Assembly (NCBI RefSeq): GCF_017939745.1
Contig: NZ_JAGKQQ010000001.1
Span: 5,580,001 to 5,644,000 of the forward strand
DNA from: Gemmata palustris
GTDB lineage: Bacteria > Planctomycetota > Planctomycetia > Gemmatales > Gemmataceae
Length of the DNA: 64,000 nucleotides
Direction: 5' to 3'
The notes beneath the pieces were generated by a model. That model ran no database searches, had not been told where the DNA came from, and saw only the letters and a list, made by a program, of their open reading frames with translations. Both the position numbers and the translations under genes were made by a program. Of the stretch, positions 1 to 7,567 are shown in pieces. Position 1 is the first letter of the stretch, and the number at the start of each line of letters is the position of its first letter.

Positions 1-207
1 TTCGTTGCCGTGTGCCTCGCGGTGGTCGACTTCTGGGCCACGCGGAAATACTGGATGGCGCGTTACAAAGAGCTGAAGGCCGACCACGATGTGAAGTTGC
101 AGCGCGACCTAGCCGTGTACCGGCAGCAGAAGCTAAACGCACGTGCCCCCGGGCTGAAGCCCCCCTCCGTGGCCGACGATACCGCGATCGACGAACCGCC
201 GGTGTGA
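1..207 (+). CDS. C-terminal fragment of a hypothetical protein
   Basis: An open frame enters from the left edge and stops with TGA at 205-207. About 68 residues are visible. The first part (FVAVCLAVVDFWATRKYWMA) looks like the end of a membrane helix followed by a positively charged, then mixed-charge tail ending in DEPPV. The true start lies outside the window, since no ribosome-binding site precedes the GTG at 10. No family is recognised. It is followed by about 80 bp without coding before the end of the convergent histone-like gene. Confidence 0.45.
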   Translation, partial: FVAVCLAVVDFWATRKYWMARYKELKADHDVKLQRDLAVYRQQKLNARAPGLKPPSVADDTAIDEPPV

Positions 208-290
208 TCCGCAGTTCTTCCAATCACAAAAAATGAAAAAGGGTGAGCCGAAGCCCACCCCGTCCGAAACCTGCCAACCGTTCCGCGAAC

Positions 291-644
291 TTACGCGGGC
301 GGGGCGGCCGGCGCGGGCGCCGGTTCCGGGGTCGTCACGGGCGCGGGGGCCGGCGCGACCGGCTTCTTGGCGGCGGGCTTCTTCTTGGTAACTTTGCTCG
401 CGGCGGTCGCGGTCTTCTTGGGGGCGGCCTTCACCGCGGCTTTCGGCGCGGCTTTGGGGGCCGCCTTCTTCACTGCGGGTTTCGGTGCGGCCTTCGCGGG
501 CGCGGCCTTCTTCACCGCCGCCTTCGGCGCGGCCTTCTTCACTGCGGGTTTCGGTGCGGCCTTCGCGGGCGCGGCCTTCTTCACCGCCGCCTTCGGCGCG
601 GGTTTCTTAGCGGGTGCGGGTTTCTTAGCGGGTGCCTTTGCCAC
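291..644 (-). CDS. Histone H1-like Lys/Ala/Pro-rich protein
   Basis: 117 residues made almost only of alanine, lysine and proline, built from PAKKPA, KAAPK and AVKKAAP units, then an acidic-free Pro/Ala tail (PAPAPV...). This composition is that of bacterial histone H1-like nucleoid proteins, which bind DNA without a fixed fold. The GTG start at 644 is preceded by a good AAGGAG ribosome-binding site about 8 bases upstream. The centre holds a perfect 69-bp tandem duplication (463-531 and 532-600), and the N-terminal PAKKPA pair is an 18-bp tandem (598-615, 616-633). A role in nucleoid compaction is inferred from composition alone. A surface or linker function cannot be excluded. Confidence 0.7.
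   Translation of the reverse strand: MAKAPAKKPAPAKKPAPKAAVKKAAPAKAAPKPAVKKAAPKAAVKKAAPAKAAPKPAVKKAAPKAAPKAAVKAAPKKTATAASKVTKKKPAAKKPVAPAPAPVTTPEPAPAPAAPPA
463..600. repeat. Perfect 69-bp tandem duplication inside the histone-like gene
   Basis: Positions 463-531 and 532-600 are identical, head to tail, 23 codons each, so the frame is kept. An 18-bp tandem follows at 598-615 and 616-633. Such repeats are prone to copy-number change by slippage. Confidence 0.9.
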
Positions 645-1013
645 GATGCGGACTCCTTGAACTTGGGGGGGAATGGGGCGGTTCGACCGTGCCCGGAATC
701 AAACCGGTGTCGCACTCATCGACCGCGACGAGATCGGCGGGCAGCGAATCAAGCCGAGTTGCGGGACATCTTGTACATACCCGCCGCGCCAACCGGCGCC
801 GCCACACTCTCTGTGTTAACTCTGGCACACGACGCGAACCGCGCAACTGGCGCAGGCGCGGAATTTCACCCAACTGCTGAACACGGCCGGTATGTTCGGC
901 CGATCTAGTCCAAGTTCACCCAAAAACGGGTGCATTCGGGGTCGAGCGGCACGCCGAGTCACGGATTTGGGACTCGATCACCCGGAGCCGAAACTTCCGC
1001 GGACGAGGTTGTC
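645..1013. other. Intergenic region without a supported gene
   Basis: About 370 bp between the divergent histone-like gene and the proline-rich lipoprotein gene. Open frames here are GC-driven and have no ribosome-binding site. It presumably holds both promoters, but I see no convincing -35/-10 pair and no strong palindrome. Confidence 0.4.
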
Positions 1014-1937
1014 ATGGGCTGGAAGTCGATCGCGTGGACGGGGTTGCTCGTCCCGGCGCTCGCCGGGTGCGGCGCGCTCCGTCACGCCGCACCCGGCGTA
1101 TCGGACGATAACGTACCGAGCCGAACCCGGCTCGGGATCGAGCGCGACCAGCGCCGCGACGCCCGCGCCGCGTGGCAGGCGGTGGGCGCGCGGCACACGG
1201 ACCGCGCCTTCAGTACCGAGTTCCGGGACGGGTTCCTGGACGGCTACGCGGCCTACCTCGATCGCGGTGAGGCCGCCCAACCGCCGGCCGTGTCACCGGC
1301 CAGTTTCGTGCAGAACAAGACCTCTAGTTCTTCCGAAGACGGCGGACTGATCCGCGACTACTACATCGGCTTCCAGTACGGCGGCGAGGTCGCGGGCGCG
1401 AACGTCCGCCGACCGGCGCCGATCACCCTACCGACCGAACCGGTCCGCCCGGCTCCGATTACCCCGACCGTTCCCTACGTGCCGCCGGCCTGGTCGAACC
1501 CGAACTCGAAGCCAACACCGGCCCCGCTGCCGCACTCGGGGCCGAGCGCCCCCGGGACCAATACGGGCAAGTTCGACACGATCGATTCCTGGTCCCCGGA
1601 AGGTTCGGGCAAGCCGGTTCCGCCGCTCCCGAAACCGGAGCTACCGGTCATCAAGCCGTTTACCCCGACCCTGCCGGGCGACACGAAGCTCGCGCCGCTG
1701 CCCGTGCCCCCCGCACCGGATCGACTGCCGTTGCCCGTGCCGCCCTCTTCACGACCGGACCCGCTGCCCGTGCCCGCGCCGCCGGGCACGCTGGTGCCAC
1801 CCGCGCCGACTCCGAACGTACCTCTCCCGCCGCCGGGTGCGTCCGCGCCCTCTTTTCTGGGTGAGGTGCCCGTGATCCCGTTCCAGTTCGCGCCCGTGCC
1901 GGTCCCCCCAGTGGTCGTCCTGAGCCCGCAGAAGTAG
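1014..1937 (+). CDS. Proline-rich lipoprotein
   Basis: 307 residues. The ATG at 1014 is chosen because it starts a lipoprotein signal: a short charged head, a hydrophobic stretch and the lipobox LAGC with Cys19. An upstream in-frame extension to 930 would bury this signal. After the lipid anchor comes a charged segment with several Tyr/Arg (FRDGFLDGYAAYLDRG), then a long Pro-rich region dominated by PLPVP and PAPI units that should be extended and could reach across the envelope. No enzymatic motif is seen. A structural envelope role is an inference. No operon partner; dps follows after 129 bp. Confidence 0.75.
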   Translation: MGWKSIAWTGLLVPALAGCGALRHAAPGVSDDNVPSRTRLGIERDQRRDARAAWQAVGARHTDRAFSTEFRDGFLDGYAAYLDRGEAAQPPAVSPASFVQNKTSSSSEDGGLIRDYYIGFQYGGEVAGANVRRPAPITLPTEPVRPAPITPTVPYVPPAWSNPNSKPTPAPLPHSGPSAPGTNTGKFDTIDSWSPEGSGKPVPPLPKPELPVIKPFTPTLPGDTKLAPLPVPPAPDRLPLPVPPSSRPDPLPVPAPPGTLVPPAPTPNVPLPPPGASAPSFLGEVPVIPFQFAPVPVPPVVVLSPQK

Positions 1938-2066
1938 AGGGGGCGCCGAACCGCGATATCGGCACGCCCGTTGCTCTCTATCGGTCGAAAAGTGCGTTAG
2001 ATACCGCCCCGCATCGGGTACACTTCCGTGTTGTGGGACGGAAACTCGCCACCGAAGGAGACGAAC

Positions 2067-2585
2067 ATGAGCGCCAACACCGCCACCAAGAAGGCCGAAG
2101 CGGGCACGAGCTTTCCCACGCGAAACGACCTCGCCGCCGAAACCCGGACGAAGGCGATTTCGCTGCTAAACCAGCACCTCGCGGACACGTTCGACCTGAT
2201 GTCGCAAACCAAGTTCGCCCACTGGAACGTGAAGGGGCCGAACTTCATCGCGCTGCACAAACTGTTCGATGAACTCGCGGAAGGCTTGGAAGAACACATT
2301 GATGAGATTGCGGAGCGCACGACCGCTCTGGGAGGGGTCGCGACGGGTACCGCGCGCCAAGCCGCGGCATCGAGCCGCGTGCCCGAGTTCCCGTCCGGCA
2401 CACACAAGGGGTTGGACGTCGTCACCGCGCTGGCCGAACGGTTCGCGGCGCTGGGCAAAACGACCCGCGAAGCCATCGACACCGCGGACGAACTGGGCGA
2501 CAAGAACACGGCCGACCTGTTTACGCAGGTGTCACGCGACCTCGACCAGTCGCTGTACTTCCTCGAAGCTCACTTGCAGGGGTAG
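2067..2585 (+). CDS. dps: Dps family DNA-protection ferritin
   Basis: 172 residues. Dps assembles into a 12-subunit shell that oxidises and stores iron and shields DNA during starvation or peroxide stress. The ferroxidase ligands at the subunit interface are all present: His52 in the HWNVKG motif, His64, Asp68, Asp79 and Glu83 (EHIDEIAER). The N-terminal 20 residues are Lys/Ala/Thr-rich, as in Dps proteins that also bind DNA. The start at 2067 is supported by AAGGAG 8 bases upstream; the in-frame ATG at 2028 has no such site. It is a single-gene unit ending in front of a compound palindrome (2597-2707). Confidence 0.95.
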   Translation: MSANTATKKAEAGTSFPTRNDLAAETRTKAISLLNQHLADTFDLMSQTKFAHWNVKGPNFIALHKLFDELAEGLEEHIDEIAERTTALGGVATGTARQAAASSRVPEFPSGTHKGLDVVTALAERFAALGKTTREAIDTADELGDKNTADLFTQVSRDLDQSLYFLEAHLQG

Positions 2586-2596
2586 GGGGAAAAGCA

Positions 2597-2707
2597 AAAT
2601 CCGCCGCGGATAAACGCAGATAACACGGATCAAGACCGAAGGCAGATTGGTCTTCGGTCTTTTCAGTTTTGATCTGTGCTAATCTGTGTTCATCCGCGGC
2701 GAATTTT
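2597..2707. repeat. Compound palindromic intergenic element, family A
   Basis: Arms at about 2597-2633 and 2669-2707 are near-perfect inverted copies built on CCGCGGATAAACGCAGATAA. They enclose an inner perfect 8-bp hairpin (GACCGAAG 2634-2641 with CTTCGGTC 2652-2659). It lies between the convergent dps and HEPN-like genes and probably ends transcription from both sides. Related arms occur at 6203-6556. Confidence 0.8.
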
Positions 2708-2718
2708 CTCTTCGCGAC

Positions 2719-3066
2719 TCACACCAATCGCCAGACCGCACCCACAACTCCGACCAATAGCACCAGCCCGAAACATCCCTTGTTGATGACCTTCGGTGGA
2801 GCGGCTAGCGCCCGCAGTTCGGCTTCGGCTTCGTCACAGGCGCGGATGTAGCCGTCGCGGTCGTCGATGTGCTTGTAGTCCGATTCGTGGACGATTTTAT
2901 TCCGCACGGTGGCGACGAACCGGATCTTCCTCACCAGGGGTTGAGGGAGCCGGTTCTGCGCGCTGGTCACTTTCTCGTGTAGCCCCTTACCGGTCGCGTG
3001 GAAGGCTTGCTCCAGAAGTGCTTCCAGTGCCTTGGTCCGCGTGATGGCCAGTTCGATGTCACTCAT
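2719..3066 (-). CDS. HEPN/DUF4145-like protein with C-terminal membrane helix
   Basis: 115 residues. A helical N-terminal domain contains RNKIVH at residues 55-60, preceded by KIRFVATV. This matches the R-x4-H signature of HEPN/DUF4145-type folds, which in many members forms an RNA-cutting site as a dimer. A single hydrophobic helix (about 97-113) ends the protein and would anchor it in the membrane. It begins 3 bp after the stop of the upstream gene (3070-3864), so the two are very likely co-translated. HEPN proteins are frequent in toxin and defence pairs, but nothing here proves such a role. Catalysis by this short version is unproven. Confidence 0.6.
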   Translation of the reverse strand: MSDIELAITRTKALEALLEQAFHATGKGLHEKVTSAQNRLPQPLVRKIRFVATVRNKIVHESDYKHIDDRDGYIRACDEAEAELRALAAPPKVINKGCFGLVLLVGVVGAVWRLV

Positions 3067-3069
3067 GGG

Positions 3070-3864
3070 CTATTTCTTACCCAAAAGGAGATCAACGACC
3101 CAGCACCCGCGCACGTGAATCTGGTCGGCGTCGCGACAGTGGTTCAGAATGTTGACGTTGTCGCAGCCCGCGTCCTGAAGCGCGTCTGCCAAAATCGGCA
3201 TCACGCTGAAATCACGCGAGTCGTACATCTGCTTCGCCAAAGCGAGAACTGTCGATGTGCTCCAAGTTCGTTTGATACTCGCTAACCAAACTACATTTTC
3301 AAATACGTCGCGCAGAAACGTGATTTGTGTATCAGCGATCGGGTTCGAGCCTGGATCACCGGAGGCAACAGAGGCAACTTCGGCGGCCGCACCACCCATC
3401 CACCTGACACGTGCCCCGGGATTTTCTTGGTGGGCCAGGGCTGAAGCGAGTTCCAGTGCAGCACGTGTGAGGTCGTCCAGCGGCGGTCGGGGGAGACATT
3501 CAGGAGGAGGCCCGTACTCTCTGAGCGCTTCCCTAATCGACCCACTCGTCGATAAGAAACGGGTCTTTAACCACTCAGTCCCTTCTGCTGCCTCCGTTGC
3601 AAGTTCCACGGTTCGCCGAAGGAGTTCATTGTCGCGGAGGGGTAAAACATGCCGAGCGCAGGCGATGTCGTATAGGAAAATCTTGCGATCAGTAACGATC
3701 GGACAGCCATCAAGGATAAGACTTTGAAAGCTGAGCTGGATGCTGTAGAAGTCTCGTGCTCCAATACACCTCATCCAATCCGCTTCGGCGAACCAGCAAC
3801 GTATCGTTTGTTGCTGGTCTCCAATGAGTTGAGCTGAAACGCGCGGTTTCCGCTTCTTCGCCAT
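3070..3864 (-). CDS. Lineage-specific protein with the conserved C-terminal CxWVxDLLLGK module
   Basis: 264 residues, no known enzymatic motif. The C-terminal 60 residues (TSTVLALAKQMYDSRDFS, then PILADALQDAGCDN and HCRDADQIHVRGCWVVDLLL) match a pattern I recognise from many Gemmata-type hypothetical proteins. The N-terminal half (EADWMRC..., then DRKIFLYDIACARHVLPL) looks like a worn version of the matching N-terminal module. The gene at 17678-18643 carries the same two modules. ATG at 3864, first gene of a two-gene unit with the HEPN-like membrane protein 3 bp downstream. Function unknown. Confidence 0.7.
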   Translation of the reverse strand: MAKKRKPRVSAQLIGDQQQTIRCWFAEADWMRCIGARDFYSIQLSFQSLILDGCPIVTDRKIFLYDIACARHVLPLRDNELLRRTVELATEAAEGTEWLKTRFLSTSGSIREALREYGPPPECLPRPPLDDLTRAALELASALAHQENPGARVRWMGGAAAEVASVASGDPGSNPIADTQITFLRDVFENVVWLASIKRTWSTSTVLALAKQMYDSRDFSVMPILADALQDAGCDNVNILNHCRDADQIHVRGCWVVDLLLGKK

Positions 3865-3921
3865 ATCCGCCCCCGGCTCGGAAAATGCCTTCAGGTCGGA
3901 CAGTCGCTCACCGCTTGCAGC

Positions 3922-4212
3922 TCACGCCTTCGGAGCGAGGTTCGCGTTGAAGAACACCATCTTCCACGGGCGGACGGTCCACTTCAGGAACACCCCCGCG
4001 GCGTGGAACGGGTCGGCCTTCATCAGCGCCTCGACCCCTTCCGGTGAATCGGCCTCGTAGATGATGAGCGCGCCGTATCCGTCTTCCGTCGGGCCGGACG
4101 CGAAGAGCTGGTTCTTCTCGATGAGGCTCGTCAGGTACGCCCGGTGTGCGGGGCGGTGCGATTCGACGAGCGCCTTGTCCTGGCTGTATTCGATCAGGGC
4201 TGCGTATTTCAC
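3922..4212 (-). CDS. YciI family protein
   Basis: 96 residues matching the YciI/YCII-related ferredoxin-like fold: start MKYAALIEYSQDKALVESHR, a central SGPTEDGYGALIIYEADSPE strand-turn-strand and the KADPFHAAGVFLKW segment holding the conserved D-P-F. The family contains small dimeric proteins, a few of them dehydrochlorinase-like enzymes, but most have no known substrate. Its start overlaps the stop of the DUF6580 gene by 4 bp (ATGA), so translation is coupled to that membrane protein. This is a C-terminal gene in a two-gene unit. Confidence 0.85.
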   Translation of the reverse strand: MKYAALIEYSQDKALVESHRPAHRAYLTSLIEKNQLFASGPTEDGYGALIIYEADSPEGVEALMKADPFHAAGVFLKWTVRPWKMVFFNANLAPKA

Positions 4213-4838
4213 CAGTTGTTCTCCGTGGCACCAACTTGTTCAGGGGCGGCGTTCACTCGCTCCGCGGGGAAGTACACCCGGCTCAGCACCGCATGGGCAC
4301 TGAAAAACGCCGCGCTGAACGCGACGTCGCCGACAAACGTGCCCCGGTAGAACGGAATCGCCGAAACGTAGCAATCAATGAGTCCGGCGAGCGAATGCTC
4401 GTATTGGGGTAGCGCTTTTTCCAACCAGCTCACGAAGTTGCTGGCGAAAAAGAACAGCAACCCGGACCCGAGTGCCACAGTCATGATGCGGCTGATCGAC
4501 TCGGACCGCTGGAGGAACGCCCAGCCCATCACCACATACCCGGTGAAGTACACCCACGAGAGGGGGTACGGCTGCCACCAAGCCGCGGTGAAATAGAGGC
4601 ACACGTCCTTCAGCGCGATGGCCAGGGCGGTCACCCCGACGCCGGGCCAGAAGCCCAGGCGCCCCGCGGTGAACAGAGCGAGTGCCCCGATCACCGAGGC
4701 GTTCCACATGCTGTATTCCGTGGGCAACTGAGCGAACGTCAGCGTGAGCAGCGCGGTGAGTGCCAGTCCCACCCCGGCGAGCGCGAGCGTCATCGGTTTG
4801 TAGTAGGGCGAAGCGGGTCGGGGCGTTGGCGCGGCCAT
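4209..4838 (-). CDS. DUF6580 family integral membrane protein
   Basis: 209 residues with about five to six hydrophobic helices. Conserved features are GRLGFWPGVG, the aromatic-rich YFTAAWWQPYPLSWVYFTGY and a later NFVSWLEKALPQYEHS segment, which fit the DUF6580 family of small membrane proteins. Function is not known; a carrier-like S-component shape is possible but unproven. ATG at 4838, with the YciI gene overlapping its end by 4 bp. The last 20 residues (after YFPAERV) are polar and probably cytoplasmic or periplasmic tail. Confidence 0.75.
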   Translation of the reverse strand: MAAPTPRPASPYYKPMTLALAGVGLALTALLTLTFAQLPTEYSMWNASVIGALALFTAGRLGFWPGVGVTALAIALKDVCLYFTAAWWQPYPLSWVYFTGYVVMGWAFLQRSESISRIMTVALGSGLLFFFASNFVSWLEKALPQYEHSLAGLIDCYVSAIPFYRGTFVGDVAFSAAFFSAHAVLSRVYFPAERVNAAPEQVGATENNW

Positions 4839-4961
4839 GTGCGTTCTCCGATACGATTGTCGGCTTCAATGTAGGTACGGCGCGGTTCGGCCGCAAGTCG
4901 GGTACAATGGTCCCGCGCCGCGAACCGCCCGCGGTCATGGTCATTGAGGGAGGCTCAATTC

Positions 4962-6185
4962 ATGAAGTCCGATGACGACGACTTCCGAATCGGCGTGCCG
5001 GGCTTGGGGCGTGCGGCAATTGCACCGACCCTCGCGTCGCCGCCGGTGGTTCGCCAAGAAACAGACGAAGCGGCCCCGGAATTGCGCCCGGGCGAAACCG
5101 AACTCGGCCGCCCGCCGCAAGTTCCATCCGACCTCGCACCGCTTTCTACGCACGATCTCGCCGCGCTGAAATTGCTCGACGACGAACAGGCCGCGCGCGA
5201 CATTGCAGAGGCCGAGTTGCTCCTCGCCTCCGACCCGACCGGTCTCGGGTGGCTGGGCTGGTTCGGGTCGCCGCTCGCGTTCGCGTTCATGCTCGGGATG
5301 ACCGGCGTGATCGGGATCTTCCTGTTCAACCAGACCGCGTCGCTGCTCCAGACGCTCGCGGCTCAACCAGAGTGGGCACAGTACGTCGGCTATACCGGCC
5401 TCGGGCTCTTCGGCGCGTGCGTGCTGTACTCGTTCATTCGGCTCATGGTGCTGTACGTTCGGCTCCGCGAGAACCGACAATTGCGCGTGAAGGGCATCAA
5501 AGAGTTATCGAACCGCACGCGACTCCGGTGGCTCGCCGCGGCCAAGTCCACGGAAGCACGAAACCAGATCGAGACCTATCTCCGAACGTACCCGATCGAT
5601 ACCGAGAAGGACCGCCGGGCGCTCGCGAAGCTCGGCATCACGGACGAAGCGATAGCTCGACTGAAGTCGGTGCGCACGGAACTGCTCGATCACGATCGGT
5701 TCGCGTCCACGGAGCAATGGTTCGCTCGGTTCCGCGATGCCTTTCAGAGCGTGATCGACGAAGCCGCGGACGGGCGCACGAAATACTGGGCGAGCCGCAT
5801 CTGGGTAGTAACGGCCGTGGCCCCGAACACGGTCGTCGATTCGGGCGCAACCCTGTTCTACACGTTCTCGATGCTCTCGGATCTATGCCAGCTTTACAAC
5901 CTGCGTGCCGGGCGCGCGGGCACCGCGGTGCTGATGGGGCGCACGTTCTTCAATGCGTATCTGGCGGGCCAGGGGACCGAGTGGGAGAAACTCGCGGAAG
6001 ACCAGTACGACCAACTGTTCAACGAAGCGATGAACGCGGTCGGCGTGGGCGTGAGTGCAAACGTGGTCGGGAAGATCGTGGGCAAGGTCGGCGCGAAGGT
6101 GACGACGGGTTACCTGAACCGCGTGCTACTCATCCGCCTCGGCCGCTACGCAACGCGACTCCTGCGCCCAGTGACAAAGGATTAG
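4962..6185 (+). CDS. DUF697/YcjF-type membrane protein
   Basis: 407 residues. Layout: polar Pro/Glu-rich head (1-95), two membrane helices (about 101-130 and 142-167), a charged helical middle (170-260) and a C-terminal DUF697-like domain with WASRIWVVTAVAPNTVVDSG, a second hydrophobic region and the ending GYLNRVLLIRLGRYATRLLRP. This matches the YcjF/TIGR01620 layout, an inner-membrane protein often linked with a YcjX-type GTPase. No such GTPase gene is in the window. ATG at 4962 is chosen because GAGGGAGG stands about 9 bases upstream; the GTG at 4944 is inside that site. Role unknown, stress-related in enteric relatives. Confidence 0.75.
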   Translation: MKSDDDDFRIGVPGLGRAAIAPTLASPPVVRQETDEAAPELRPGETELGRPPQVPSDLAPLSTHDLAALKLLDDEQAARDIAEAELLLASDPTGLGWLGWFGSPLAFAFMLGMTGVIGIFLFNQTASLLQTLAAQPEWAQYVGYTGLGLFGACVLYSFIRLMVLYVRLRENRQLRVKGIKELSNRTRLRWLAAAKSTEARNQIETYLRTYPIDTEKDRRALAKLGITDEAIARLKSVRTELLDHDRFASTEQWFARFRDAFQSVIDEAADGRTKYWASRIWVVTAVAPNTVVDSGATLFYTFSMLSDLCQLYNLRAGRAGTAVLMGRTFFNAYLAGQGTEWEKLAEDQYDQLFNEAMNAVGVGVSANVVGKIVGKVGAKVTTGYLNRVLLIRLGRYATRLLRPVTKD

Positions 6186-6202
6186 GTGAGGGAAAGAAGG
6201 AA

Positions 6203-6556
6203 TGCGCCGCGGATCGCGCAGATAACGCGGATCAGACGAGAAGGCAGGAATAAAGGCAGATTGGCCACAAAAAGGCACAAAAGGCACAAAAAAGAGATCA
6301 GAAGGCAGAGGGCAGAGATCAAGAATAGAACGCAGAAGACAGTACGGTCGAAAGCATTGATTGAGACTCGATCGGGGCTCGAAATCATTCTCGTGTCTGA
6401 TCCGCGTAATCTGCGTGATCCGCGGTTCTGCCTTCTTGCTTGAACGCTGCTCTCTGTCCTCTGCCTCCTGATCTCTTTTTTGTGCCCTTTGTGCCTTTTG
6501 TGGCCAATCCGCCTTCTGTCTTGATCTGCGTTACCTGTGTTTATCCGTGGCGCGTT
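6203..6556. repeat. Nested palindromic intergenic element, family A plus a second arm pair
   Basis: Outer arms about 6203-6240 and 6519-6556 use the GCGCAGATAACGCGGATCA motif also seen at 2597-2707. Inside sits a second inverted pair built on GGCCACAAAAAGGCACAAAA (6253-6305) and its complement (6467-6517). A further copy of the family A right arm lies in the loop (6395-6432). The whole fills the gap between the convergent DUF697 and pyrE genes. Confidence 0.8.
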
Positions 6557-6563
6557 CTCTACC

Positions 6564-7112
6564 TCACGCCTTCGGCGGTTCGATACCGAAGTCGCGGATG
6601 GTGAACAGCGGGCGGAAGTCGTACTTCGCGAGCGCCTCCCGCGCGCCCTGAAGCCGGTCGCAGATGCACACCACGCGAGCGACCGTCGCGCCCTTCGCTT
6701 CGACCGCCTCGATCGCCTGAACCACGCTCCCGCCGGTGGTCAGTACGTCGTCAATCACGACCACCTTGTCGCCCGCATTGACCTGCCCTTCGAGCTGCTC
6801 CTTTCCGCCGTGCTCCTTCACCTTCTTGCGGACGAAGAAACCCTCCAAATGCCGCCCGTTGCGGTGGAACGCCGTCAGCGCCGCCGCCGCCATCGGGATC
6901 GCGCCGACTTCCAGCCCGCCGATGGCCTGGAAATCGAGATCGCGCGTTGCGTCGAACAGGAGGTCGCCTAAGAGCGTGATCGCTTCCGCGTGGAAGAGCA
7001 CCTTCTTCGAGTTCACGTAGTAGGTGCTCTTCTTCCCGGACGCGAGCGTGAAATCGCCGAACTGGAGGGCGCGTTCGCGGAACAGTTCCTTGAGTCGATC
7101 GCGGGCTGACAT
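6564..7112 (-). CDS. pyrE: Orotate phosphoribosyltransferase
   Basis: 182 residues. Joins orotate with PRPP to give orotidine 5'-phosphate in pyrimidine synthesis. The PRPP-binding signature VVVIDDVLTTGGSV lies at 117-130, and the flexible catalytic loop with RKKVKEHGG at 95-103 is complete. The N-terminal FTLASGKKSTYYVNSKKV segment is typical of the bacterial enzyme. Length is near the family norm. The pterin dehydratase gene lies upstream on the same strand with 25 bp between, so the two may share a transcript. Cytosolic dimer. Confidence 0.95.
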   Translation of the reverse strand: MSARDRLKELFRERALQFGDFTLASGKKSTYYVNSKKVLFHAEAITLLGDLLFDATRDLDFQAIGGLEVGAIPMAAAALTAFHRNGRHLEGFFVRKKVKEHGGKEQLEGQVNAGDKVVVIDDVLTTGGSVVQAIEAVEAKGATVARVVCICDRLQGAREALAKYDFRPLFTIRDFGIEPPKA

Positions 7113-7137
7113 GCGTGCCTCAAAATAATGGGATCAC

Positions 7138-7485
7138 TTACACCGGCAGTTTGTCAATCTTCGCGGCCACGATGAAGTCGTTCGCGGACAGCCCGCCGAT
7201 GGCGTGCGTGCTGAGTTCGATCGCGACGTTCTTGTACCCGGTCAGGTGTAGGTCCGGGTGGTGCTCTTCCTCTTCGGCCAGCACCGCGACCTTCTGCAAG
7301 AACGCCATCGCGGTCACGAAGTCTTTGAATTTATACTTGCGGCGGATCGATTTTCCGTCCTCGGTGAGTTTCCACTCCGGTACGGCGGTGAGGTGCTCGG
7401 TGATTTGATCTTTGGTAAAGGCCGGGGTATCGCCCTCGCACGCGGTACACTTCTTGGCGGTCAACTCGGCGGCGGATACGCTCAT
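7138..7485 (-). CDS. 4a-hydroxytetrahydrobiopterin dehydratase (PCD/DCoH)
   Basis: 115 residues. Removes water from 4a-hydroxytetrahydrobiopterin to recycle the pterin cofactor; in many bacteria it serves another pterin or molybdopterin function. The signature E-E-H-H-P-D-x5-G-Y ... THAIGGLSANDF is present with the paired histidines at about 75-76. The start at 7485 follows GGGAGGG by about 8 bases; a longer frame to 7824 runs antisense into the divergent gene and is rejected. A short N-terminal CTACEG pair of cysteines is extra relative to the fold and common in bacterial forms. pyrE follows on the same strand. Confidence 0.92.
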   Translation of the reverse strand: MSVSAAELTAKKCTACEGDTPAFTKDQITEHLTAVPEWKLTEDGKSIRRKYKFKDFVTAMAFLQKVAVLAEEEEHHPDLHLTGYKNVAIELSTHAIGGLSANDFIVAAKIDKLPV

Positions 7486-7567
7486 TGGTGTTCCCTCCCG
7501 AAATTGGGGCGAGGCCGGTTCTATCTTACGCAAGAACCGTTCCGCGCCCCCTTCCCCGAGTGCCAAC

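Noticed and set aside
243-908. 221-residue plus-strand frame over the histone-like gene
   Set aside because: Low-complexity Gly/Arg/Leu shadow of the repeats; the minus-strand gene has a good ribosome-binding site.
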